A stretch of 64,000 bases of DNA. Origin: Dehalococcoidia bacterium (GTDB lineage: Bacteria > Chloroflexota > Dehalococcoidia > Tepidiformales > Tepidiformaceae). Location: contig PQAO01000022.1 of the NCBI GenBank assembly GCA_003104995.1, forward strand, positions 1 to 64,000, in the 5' to 3' direction. The stretch's first letter is position 1, and every line of letters starts with the position of its first letter. Below, one piece after another: positions 34,559-41,253 of the stretch. Made by a program: the position numbers and the translations under genes. The notes beneath the pieces were generated by a model. It was not told the origin of the DNA and did no database searches. It saw only the letters and a list, made by a program, of their open reading frames with translations.

Positions 34559-36130
34559 CTACCGTGATGTCACGTAGATCTCTTCCGCCTGGCTCCCGCT
34601 GTCCCGATCCACGCCCCGGACCACGTAGGCAATGTGCCGGCCATCCGCCGACAGCGCGGGCGCCTCGTAGGTGACTTCCAGATTTGCACCCGGCACAGCC
34701 GACTGGAAGCGGTACGGGAATTCGGCAGTGAACCGAGTGTCGTGCCCGAAGGGGTCCATCAGGACGATCCGGGGCCCGGCCGGGGGCCGCAGGTGGTCGA
34801 CGTAGGCGAGGGCAGCGCCTCCAGCGGTGTACCAGGTGTCGAACGTCACTTCGTTCGTGGCGCCGAGCTCGGCCAGCTCCCCTGTGGCGGGGTTGTAGCT
34901 GGCCAGCCGAGACTCGATCAGGCGCTGGCCCCCGGACCCTGTGAGCACCGGATCAAGGACCGTGTAGGTGAAGACCACGCCGCTATCCGTGAGAGATTGC
35001 GAGAAGGGGCTGAGCCTGGCGACTGTCCCGGCGGGCTGCGCGACGGGCACACAGTGGGTGCCACCATCCCGGAGGTCATGGACGAACAGGCGCTGCTCGT
35101 CCTGAACAGTGCCGTCCTGGATGCGTGCGGAACCAATCACCGGGCAGGTGCTCTCATCGACGCCCGGGGCGCGGACTGCCCGGAATGAGAGCCATCGCCC
35201 ATCGGGCGAGATGAGCGGCCAGTCCAGGACGGACACTGTTCCCATGGGGAACTCCAGACCCCACACCTCGGCACCGGTCTCGCGGTCGTATACAGTGAGC
35301 CGCGCGCCCGAGACCGCCGGAGCCACGGCGAAACCATCAACGACCACCGCGTTCGGCGGCCAACGGAGGACCGCATAGGCAACGAGCCTTCCGTCGGCGG
35401 TGATCGACGGCCCCAGCGCGGGCGACCCCGGAAGCGTCTCAGTGGCACCCGAGTCCATGTCGCGGACGATCACTTCGGGCGCCGGAGTATCTCCAGCCGC
35501 AAGCCTCGATGCGACCATCGCGATGAAGCGGCCGTCTTGGCTCACGCTCGGGTTGCTGTAGCCGAGGGTGCGCCAATCGGGCGGGAAGTCGCTCACGAGT
35601 TCGGTCTGGCGCGTTACGCGATCGAATCGGAAGACGTCAGACTCACCGTCGGTATCGGCAGCGACGAACTCATCGGTCGGGCTGGCAAAGACGACATAGC
35701 GGCCGTCGCCGGAGAGCACGGGCGGCTCGACACGGGCGTGCATCGGACGGCCGTCGTAGGTCCTGGTGATGACGCCATCGTAAAAGCCGGGCGCTTGTTC
35801 GACGAATAGCGAGCCGGCCGCCAGGCCGCCGGCCACGACAACGGCGGCTCCTCCCAGCGCGAACCGTCCAAAAATCGGCACGGCGAGCCAGGTGCGCCGC
35901 AGCCTCGATGGAGCCCGCCAGCCGGCGAGCTGTTCGCGGCTGTCGAGTCCGAGCTTCCCGAGCATGTTCGATACGTGGTACTTCACGGCATCGGGAGACA
36001 CCCCGAGCCGCACCGCGATCTCAGCATTGGTCTTGCCCGCCCTGATGTGATCTAGGACGCGCTCTTCGGCGGGGGTGAGCAGCGGATAGGGTGGGCGGCC
36101 ACGCGGGCGCCCGGTCGGTTGCGTTGACAT
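34559..36130 (-). CDS. LuxR-type HTH protein with membrane span and beta-propeller
   Basis: This 523-aa protein starts with a LuxR-type helix-turn-helix (about 17-71, LTPAEERVLDHIRAGKTNAE then GVSPDAVKYHVSNMLGKL), followed by a membrane span (about 88-110). A large extracytoplasmic region follows (130-523) with repeated SxDGRYVVF/SxDGRFIAM-like blades of the TolB/PD40 propeller type. The N-terminal DNA-binding and outside sensor layout recalls ToxR/CadC-like one-component membrane regulators, but with a LuxR HTH. The ligand and targets are unknown. A TAGACT hexamer ends six bases before the ATG, suggesting a leaderless mRNA. Confidence 0.85.
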   Translation of the reverse strand: MSTQPTGRPRGRPPYPLLTPAEERVLDHIRAGKTNAEIAVRLGVSPDAVKYHVSNMLGKLGLDSREQLAGWRAPSRLRRTWLAVPIFGRFALGGAAVVVAGGLAAGSLFVEQAPGFYDGVITRTYDGRPMHARVEPPVLSGDGRYVVFASPTDEFVAADTDGESDVFRFDRVTRQTELVSDFPPDWRTLGYSNPSVSQDGRFIAMVASRLAAGDTPAPEVIVRDMDSGATETLPGSPALGPSITADGRLVAYAVLRWPPNAVVVDGFAVAPAVSGARLTVYDRETGAEVWGLEFPMGTVSVLDWPLISPDGRWLSFRAVRAPGVDESTCPVIGSARIQDGTVQDEQRLFVHDLRDGGTHCVPVAQPAGTVARLSPFSQSLTDSGVVFTYTVLDPVLTGSGGQRLIESRLASYNPATGELAELGATNEVTFDTWYTAGGAALAYVDHLRPPAGPRIVLMDPFGHDTRFTAEFPYRFQSAVPGANLEVTYEAPALSADGRHIAYVVRGVDRDSGSQAEEIYVTSR

Positions 36131-36136
36131 GGGGCG

Positions 36137-36142
36137 AGTCTA
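36137..36142 (-). promoter_or_regulatory. Putative -10 element of a leaderless transcript (LuxR-propeller gene)
   Basis: TAGACT on the minus strand ends six bases before the ATG; no ribosome site is present. Confidence 0.4.
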
Positions 36143-36165
36143 GGACGAACGCCGCCCGATTTACC

Positions 36166-36939
36166 CTACCCGGCCCGCAATTCGGCGATCGCGAAGCGGG
36201 CGAAGGCACCGGCCAGGGGGAGGGTGGTCGATGGGTCGGGCACTTTGGCAGGCGGCGCCGACCGCCAGGCGAGGGCGGCACGGATGAGGCCCGCCCATTC
36301 GGGGTAGCGCACCGCCGCCCAGGCGGCGGCTCGCATCTTGGAGACGTGGGCGCGGTGCGTGGCGGTGTAGAGCGTCCGGCAAAGGGTGAGAATCGCGTAA
36401 CCGTGCGACTTCGTGGTGTCGAGGTGTTTCACCCACTCGCCCCACGAGAAGGCATGGTCGCGAACGGCGGTGATGAACTCGTCGATGGACACCGGGGCAA
36501 TAAACGTATCGGGTGGCGGTCCAGCGAGCGTGACCCCGTGGTCGAGGATGAGCCACCAGTTCATCAACCAGTCGATGCCGGCCGTCTTCGTGTTGAGCGG
36601 TTCTCCGGGGCTGATGACGGTGATGGGGCTGCGTTCGGTGCGGAAGGTCGCGAGGGCGTGGCGCGAGAGATAGAGGACTTCCACGCGATCGCGCCAGGCG
36701 GTGTGAGCTTCGGCGATGCCGGTGTGTACCGTTTCGAGTGCTTCGAATTCCGCCTGCTGGAGGTCCGAGGGGAGGACCGCCAGCAGGTCCACGTCGCTGA
36801 CGCCGGGATCGTAGTCGCCGAAGACAGCCGAACCGTAGAGGTACAGCCCCAGCAAGCGTTCGCGCAGTGAGTCCCGCAGGGCAGGCACGAGGTCTTCGAG
36901 CAGGAAGGACACATCAGCCGGAACCGGGGGACGGTCCAT
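36166..36939 (-). CDS. Aminoglycoside-type nucleotidyltransferase (DUF4111)
   Basis: This 257-aa protein has the nucleotidyltransferase core: Gly36-Ser37, then Asp49-x-Asp51 (SDVDLL). A C-terminal helical DUF4111-like domain follows. The layout is that of streptomycin/spectinomycin adenylyltransferases such as AadA, but divergent enough that drug modification is not certain. The ATG at 36937-36939 is chosen by homology; the open frame runs further upstream. A TATCAT hexamer lies about 30 bases before it. A second such gene is at 44.0 kb. Confidence 0.8.
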   Translation of the reverse strand: MDRPPVPADVSFLLEDLVPALRDSLRERLLGLYLYGSAVFGDYDPGVSDVDLLAVLPSDLQQAEFEALETVHTGIAEAHTAWRDRVEVLYLSRHALATFRTERSPITVISPGEPLNTKTAGIDWLMNWWLILDHGVTLAGPPPDTFIAPVSIDEFITAVRDHAFSWGEWVKHLDTTKSHGYAILTLCRTLYTATHRAHVSKMRAAAWAAVRYPEWAGLIRAALAWRSAPPAKVPDPSTTLPLAGAFARFAIAELRAG

Positions 36940-37157
36940 TTCGAGGCCTTGATGGATTGGGGTTTGGCCATGATAGCGCTCGCGCTTGGGGAGGGCACAG
37001 GGGCCACTCCGGGGGGATTCCTGGTGGCCCGAATAACAGGGCCTCGTCGCACTCTCCGCGGTCCAACACGTTGCGGAATGGGGGATTCGGGGCACAGAAT
37101 GGCCGGCCGAAGCGCAGTCCAGGTGTTGCGTCAAGCCCCTTCTTGGAGGAGCGAACT

Positions 37158-38159
37158 GTGGAAGTCTTCGACATTCGCCTGCTGGGCGTTTCGGCCGAGA
37201 GCGCGCAGAAGCTGCTGCTGACGATCGCGCTGATCGTGATCGTGTACGCGATCCGGCGCGTTGCGCTCTGGCTGGTACGTGTGCTGATCCGCAACCGGAG
37301 CAGCGATCAGACCCGGTTCTGGGTACGGCAGAGCATCGGCGGCGGCCTCACCGTGGTGCTGATTCTCGGGACGATGTCGATATGGTTCGAGGAGCCCAAC
37401 CGGTTGGCGGCCGCCCTCGGCATCATCACGGTGGCGATTGGCTTCTCGCTCCAGCGTTTGATTCTCGCCATCGCAGGATACTTCGTCATACTCCAGGGAA
37501 AGACATACAAAGTCGGCGAGCGGGTAGCCATCGGCGAGGACGTGCGTGGCGACGTGATCGGCATCGGATTCGTGTTCACCACGCTGATGGAGATGGGAGA
37601 GCCGGCCGACCCATCGAGCCCCGGGGGGTGGGTCCGGAGCCGGCAATACACCGGCCGTGTCATCGCCATCAGCAATGCCGTGATCTTCGATGCGGCGGTG
37701 CGCAATTTCACGCGCGACTTTCCGTATGTGTGGGAAGAGATCTCTGTCCCGATCCGGTATGAGGCGGATCGCCGCCGGGCGGAGCAAATCCTGCTCGAGG
37801 CAGCGCAGCGCCACACGGTTCAGCTGGCGGAGATCGGGAAAGCGGCGCTGGAGACCATGCAGCGGCTGTACTACGTCCGGCTGGTGGACCTTGCCCCCCG
37901 CGTCTACTACCGCATCACAGACAATTGGCTGGAGTTGACCGTGCGGTTCGTCACCGGCGATCGGGAAATCCGGGATCTGAAGGACGCCGTCACACGCGAC
38001 ATCCTGGTGGGGCTCGACGAAGCGGGGATCGCGATTGCCTCGGCCACCTACGACATCGTTGGGTTTCCTCCCGTGCGCGTGAACGGCGCGTGGCGGGCGG
38101 CAGAAAGGGAAGACATGCCGGGGGCGGGGGCGGACATCCCGGGCAACGGGGGGGAATAG
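37158..38159 (+). CDS. MscS-family mechanosensitive channel
   Basis: This 333-aa membrane protein has hydrophobic segments near 15-33, 55-75 and 80-115, the last being the pore helix region (LGIITVAIGFSLQRLILAIAGYF). The MscS beta domain follows (YKVGERVAIGEDVRGDVIGIG onward), then a C-terminal alpha/beta cage domain. It releases solutes under osmotic shock. The start is GTG at 37158-37160, with GGAGGA seven bases upstream. The C-terminal 40 residues are Pro/Gly-rich and unconserved-looking. Confidence 0.88.
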   Translation: MEVFDIRLLGVSAESAQKLLLTIALIVIVYAIRRVALWLVRVLIRNRSSDQTRFWVRQSIGGGLTVVLILGTMSIWFEEPNRLAAALGIITVAIGFSLQRLILAIAGYFVILQGKTYKVGERVAIGEDVRGDVIGIGFVFTTLMEMGEPADPSSPGGWVRSRQYTGRVIAISNAVIFDAAVRNFTRDFPYVWEEISVPIRYEADRRRAEQILLEAAQRHTVQLAEIGKAALETMQRLYYVRLVDLAPRVYYRITDNWLELTVRFVTGDREIRDLKDAVTRDILVGLDEAGIAIASATYDIVGFPPVRVNGAWRAAEREDMPGAGADIPGNGGE

Positions 38160-38203
38160 CCGGCCAGGCGGGCCGGGCACTACGCCGGGACCCTTGCTCA
38201 CCC

Positions 38204-38209
38204 TACGCT
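38204..38209 (+). promoter_or_regulatory. Putative -10 element of a leaderless transcript
   Basis: TACGCT ends six bases before the ATG at 38216, with no ribosome site. Confidence 0.35.
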
Positions 38210-38215
38210 GTACGC

Positions 38216-39334
38216 ATGACCTACGAACGGCCGGTGCTGGTGATCTTTCATGGGGGGACCGGGAACGGCGCCGCCGAGCGGATGATGGCGACCGCACGCG
38301 TCGCGGCGGCGCGTAACACCGCCCGTTCAGCGCTGGCAGCGGGCTTCGAGGCGGTCATCGTCGCGACCGATGACACCGGGTTGTTTGAGCCGGAGTTCCC
38401 GGGCCTGCTGTTCGATAGCGACGCGCCCGGCGAGGCGTTCGACTTCGCCGGAAGGCTGCGCGGCATCGTCTCGCGCTACGGGCTGGAGAAGCCGGCCGTG
38501 ATGGGGTCAGGTTCGGTGCCGCTGCTCGGAGTGGATGAGTTCCGGCTGGTGGTAGAACAACTCGAAGCGCGCGACGCCCGGTTCGTGACCAACAACTTCT
38601 TCTCGGCCGACCTGACGGCGTGGACACCGGGCGACGCAATCGAGCGCTGCGGGGAGTTCACGCGGGACAACGTGCTGCCCCGGCGGCTGCGCGACGATGC
38701 GGGGCTTTCGCCGGTCATCCTCCCGCGGACCACGGCCACGCAGTTCGACCTGGATACGCCCTCAGACCTAGCGGTGCTTTCGCTCGTGGAGGGGCTCGAC
38801 CCGGAGCTCGCGCTGGCCGGCCGCCGGGCGGCCGGGGCGGCAGTGCGCTACCGGGCACTCATGCCCTACCTGTGCGACCGGACGGCGGAAGTGCTTGTGG
38901 CCGGGAGAGTCGGCAGCCAGGCATGGCAGTACCTCGAACGGGAGACCGCCTGCCGTGTCCGGATCTTCAGCGAGGAGCGTGGGCTCGCAACAGCGGGGCC
39001 GGACCACCGGGCGCGTTCCGTGCTCGGATTCCTGATCGAGGAGGTCGGCGTGGAGCGGTTCTTCGACCGGGTCGCGGAACTCGGCGATGCGGCGGTCATC
39101 GATACGCGGGTGATCGAGGCGCACCTCGGGGTCGCGCCTTCGCGGGAGGATCGCTTCCAGAGCGACCTGCTGGCGGCCGGCGCTATCGAAAACGAGTTCT
39201 TGCGGCGGTTCACGGCAGCCGCCGCGAAGGCTCGCATCCCGGTGCTGCTCGGCGGGCACTCGCTGGTGTCGGGCGGGCTGATGGCGCTGAACGACGTAGC
39301 CTGGCGGGAGAATGACCGGCGGCTGGGGCTCTAA
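38216..39334 (+). CDS. Uncharacterised protein, possible nucleotidyltransferase-like fold
   Basis: This 372-aa soluble protein starts RPVLVIFHGGTGNGAAERMM, has an ARNTARSALAAGFEAVIVATDD segment and a GSGSVPLLGVDEFRLVVEQL block, then TATQFDLDTPSDLAVLSL. The last block and the layout recall GT-A/nucleotidyltransferase proteins of the CofC or MobA type, but the classic LAGGxSxRMGxDK loop is not present. The C-terminal half (VLVAGRVGSQAW onward, ending LLGGHSLVSGG) is unlike anything I can name. It is convergent with the deacetylase gene (4-base tail overlap). I cannot assign a function. Confidence 0.6.
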   Translation: MTYERPVLVIFHGGTGNGAAERMMATARVAAARNTARSALAAGFEAVIVATDDTGLFEPEFPGLLFDSDAPGEAFDFAGRLRGIVSRYGLEKPAVMGSGSVPLLGVDEFRLVVEQLEARDARFVTNNFFSADLTAWTPGDAIERCGEFTRDNVLPRRLRDDAGLSPVILPRTTATQFDLDTPSDLAVLSLVEGLDPELALAGRRAAGAAVRYRALMPYLCDRTAEVLVAGRVGSQAWQYLERETACRVRIFSEERGLATAGPDHRARSVLGFLIEEVGVERFFDRVAELGDAAVIDTRVIEAHLGVAPSREDRFQSDLLAAGAIENEFLRRFTAAAAKARIPVLLGGHSLVSGGLMALNDVAWRENDRRLGL

Positions 39335-40287
39335 CGGACCAGCTCGCTCAACGTGACGAAGCGAATACCCCGTTGTTCGCGGACAGCGTCGATCACGGCG
39401 CCCAGGTTCGCCGCCGTGGTGGCATTGAAATGATTCAGTACGATCGAGCCGCTGGAGGTGTTCGGGGCGACCAGGCCGGGTGAGAGCGGATACTTCCAAT
39501 CCTGGGGGTCCACGCTCCAGAGGATGGTCCGGTAGCCTTCCGCGGCCGCCGCAACCACGACATCCCGGTAGTTGCCACCGCCCGGCGGCCGGAAATAGGG
39601 CTTCAGCGTCTCGCCGGGGAGGATGGAGCGGAGCGCCTCTTCGGGCTGGCGGATCTGGTAGGTGAACGTTCCTTCGCGAAGGGCAGTCGGTGCGTCGCGG
39701 TGGTCATAGGTGTGGTTGCCGAACTCATTGCCCTCGGCGACGGCCCGGCGGACGAAGGCCGGATCGCGGGCCAGCAGTTTGCCGACGACGAAAAGGGTGG
39801 CGTGGACATCGCGCGACTTGAGCACGTCGAGGATCTCGCTGCGCTGCGACCAGCCGTCGTCGATGGTGAGGGCGGCCAGCGGCTTGTTCGTGTCAGCGCG
39901 ATACATGACGTTGAGGAGCGTGTCGCCGCTCCAGTCGGGCCGGCCGGACGCGGGGGCCGGCGGTGGTGGAGGTGGCGGGAAGTCGCGATCGGACGCGAGA
40001 GCTGGCAGGTGCACCTTCGAAGAGGCGTCGCGGCTCAACCCCGGGAGGGCGAACGGGTCGTCTCCGCCCTGGTGCTGACGGTATTGCAGGTTCTCGGGGA
40101 GGATGGGGCCGCGCTCGGGGTGGGGGTAGCCACCGTCGCCGAATGCGAGACTGACGAGATCGAGAGTGCTGGCGCCACCCGCGGAGATCACCTGCGCCGT
40201 GCCCGCGCCGATCGCAGCGCCAAGGAGCCTGCGCCGCGACGTCCGATGTTTCATGAGCCTCGCCAGCAGATCCCCGACATCTGCCAT
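39331..40287 (-). CDS. Tat-exported polysaccharide deacetylase
   Basis: This 318-aa protein has a twin-arginine signal (TSRRRLLGAAIGAG, about 16-30) and a linker with a seven-proline run (about 103-109). A NodB domain follows, with TIDDGWS (metal Asp), GNHTYDH (metal His pair), RPPGGG, and a terminal LNHF His. It removes acetyl groups from an extracytoplasmic glycan. A 21-codon frame ends immediately before its ATG (TGAATG), so the two are translationally coupled. Confidence 0.88.
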   Translation of the reverse strand: MADVGDLLARLMKHRTSRRRLLGAAIGAGTAQVISAGGASTLDLVSLAFGDGGYPHPERGPILPENLQYRQHQGGDDPFALPGLSRDASSKVHLPALASDRDFPPPPPPPAPASGRPDWSGDTLLNVMYRADTNKPLAALTIDDGWSQRSEILDVLKSRDVHATLFVVGKLLARDPAFVRRAVAEGNEFGNHTYDHRDAPTALREGTFTYQIRQPEEALRSILPGETLKPYFRPPGGGNYRDVVVAAAAEGYRTILWSVDPQDWKYPLSPGLVAPNTSSGSIVLNHFNATTAANLGAVIDAVREQRGIRFVTLSELVR

Positions 40288-40353
40288 TCAGGACACATCC
40301 AGGGCGGCTGGCGCAGCAGTGCGAACGAGGCGCCGGTAGAGGGTCTTTTGCAT
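40288..40353 (-). CDS. Short leader peptide upstream of the deacetylase
   Basis: I found this frame by eye. It has 21 codons (MQKTLYRRLVRTAAPAALDVS) and the ribosome site GAGG six bases before its ATG. Its TGA stop is directly followed by the deacetylase ATG. The deacetylase itself has no separate Shine-Dalgarno sequence outside this frame, so reading of the leader probably drives its translation. No function of the peptide itself is visible. Confidence 0.5.
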   Translation of the reverse strand: MQKTLYRRLVRTAAPAALDVS

Positions 40354-40440
40354 GGCTTGCCTCAAATGGTGAGTCCTCGAACGTCTACGGGCGCGGCGGG
40401 AGTGCGCGCACACAGGCGGCCAGGTTGGCGAGATGGCGGG

Positions 40441-40446
40441 TATACT
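40441..40446 (+). promoter_or_regulatory. Putative -10 element for the GNAT gene
   Basis: TATACT, near consensus, lies 31 bases before the ATG at 40478, which also has a GGAGAAG ribosome site. This is a conventional leadered promoter. No clear -35 is visible. Confidence 0.45.
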
Positions 40447-40477
40447 ACCGGGACTCTGATGCGGAGCCGGAGAAGCG

Positions 40478-41110
40478 ATGGGCGAAGCGACGTATCCGCC
40501 GCTGATTGAAGGCGATGGGCTGGTCTTGCGTCCCTGGGATGCGGCGCTCATCCGGCAGATGGCGGCCTGGCGCGAGCACGGCTTCCCCTACCACGCCTTC
40601 GACCTTTCGCACCTGGCCGACCCGTTGCAGGCGGCTGCGGCGCTCGCCCGCACGCGGGAAGAAGGGCGCCACCGGTACTTCGTCGCCTGCGAAGGCGATA
40701 CGGCAGTCGGGCGCGTATCGGTGAACCTGCAGGATGCGGCGGGGCTGTACTTGTGGGCGGTGCACGTGCCCCCGGAACACCAGGGGCGGGGGGTGGCGCG
40801 GCGAATGCTGACCGGGGTGATGGGCTGGCTGGAGGAGAAGTGCCCCGGGCGTGATTTCGTGTTGACTTCGAACTCGTTTGCTGACCGGGCACACCGGACG
40901 TATCGCGCGCTCGGGTTCGAGATCATCGAGACGCGCTGGCACTTCGATAAGGAGATAGCGGAACGGCTGTGGCGGGTGTCGCCGGCGGAGCGCGAGCCGA
41001 TCGCGCGGCACATCCGGTTTCAGAACGGACGCTGGCAGGTGCGCGCGCACGTGTTTCGGCGGAAGCAGGGGGCTGCCGCCAGGGCGGAGGCTGTCGCGCG
41101 CGCTTCGTGA
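40478..41110 (+). CDS. GNAT-family N-acetyltransferase
   Basis: This 210-aa protein has a GNAT core. LYLWAVHVPPEHQGRGVARRML contains the acetyl-CoA loop (Q-x-x-G-x-G/A type: QGRGVA, about 107-112), and AHRTYRALGFEIIETRW forms the last strand-helix. The substrate is unknown. A good ribosome site and a TATACT promoter are upstream. The AOR gene follows after a 143-base gap with its own leader. Confidence 0.85.
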   Translation: MGEATYPPLIEGDGLVLRPWDAALIRQMAAWREHGFPYHAFDLSHLADPLQAAAALARTREEGRHRYFVACEGDTAVGRVSVNLQDAAGLYLWAVHVPPEHQGRGVARRMLTGVMGWLEEKCPGRDFVLTSNSFADRAHRTYRALGFEIIETRWHFDKEIAERLWRVSPAEREPIARHIRFQNGRWQVRAHVFRRKQGAAARAEAVARAS

Positions 41111-41180
41111 AGCGCGGCGAGGCGGAGGCCGGACAGGCGGCCAGTAAGGGCGTACGCTATGCCGCCACCAGCATATTGCG

Positions 41181-41196
41181 GGGGTTTGTGAACCCC
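41181..41196 (+). promoter_or_regulatory. Leader hairpin I of the AOR gene
   Basis: GGGGTT-TGTG-AACCCC forms a 6-bp stem in the leader of the AOR gene, close behind possible -10 hexamers (TACGCT at 41153-41158 or CATATT at 41172-41177). Confidence 0.4.
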
Positions 41197-41217
41197 GTAC
41201 CATGCAGGCTACAGATT

Positions 41218-41238
41218 CGGCACGGGGAACCCGTGCCG
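41218..41238 (+). promoter_or_regulatory. Leader hairpin II of the AOR gene
   Basis: CGGCACGGG-GAA-CCCGTGCCG is a perfect 9-bp stem with a 3-base loop, ending two bases before the GGGAGG ribosome site of the AOR gene. This position could control ribosome access or protect the mRNA. A riboswitch for the Mo/W cofactor is a possibility, not shown. Confidence 0.5.
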
Positions 41239-41253
41239 CAGGGAGGCCGACTT

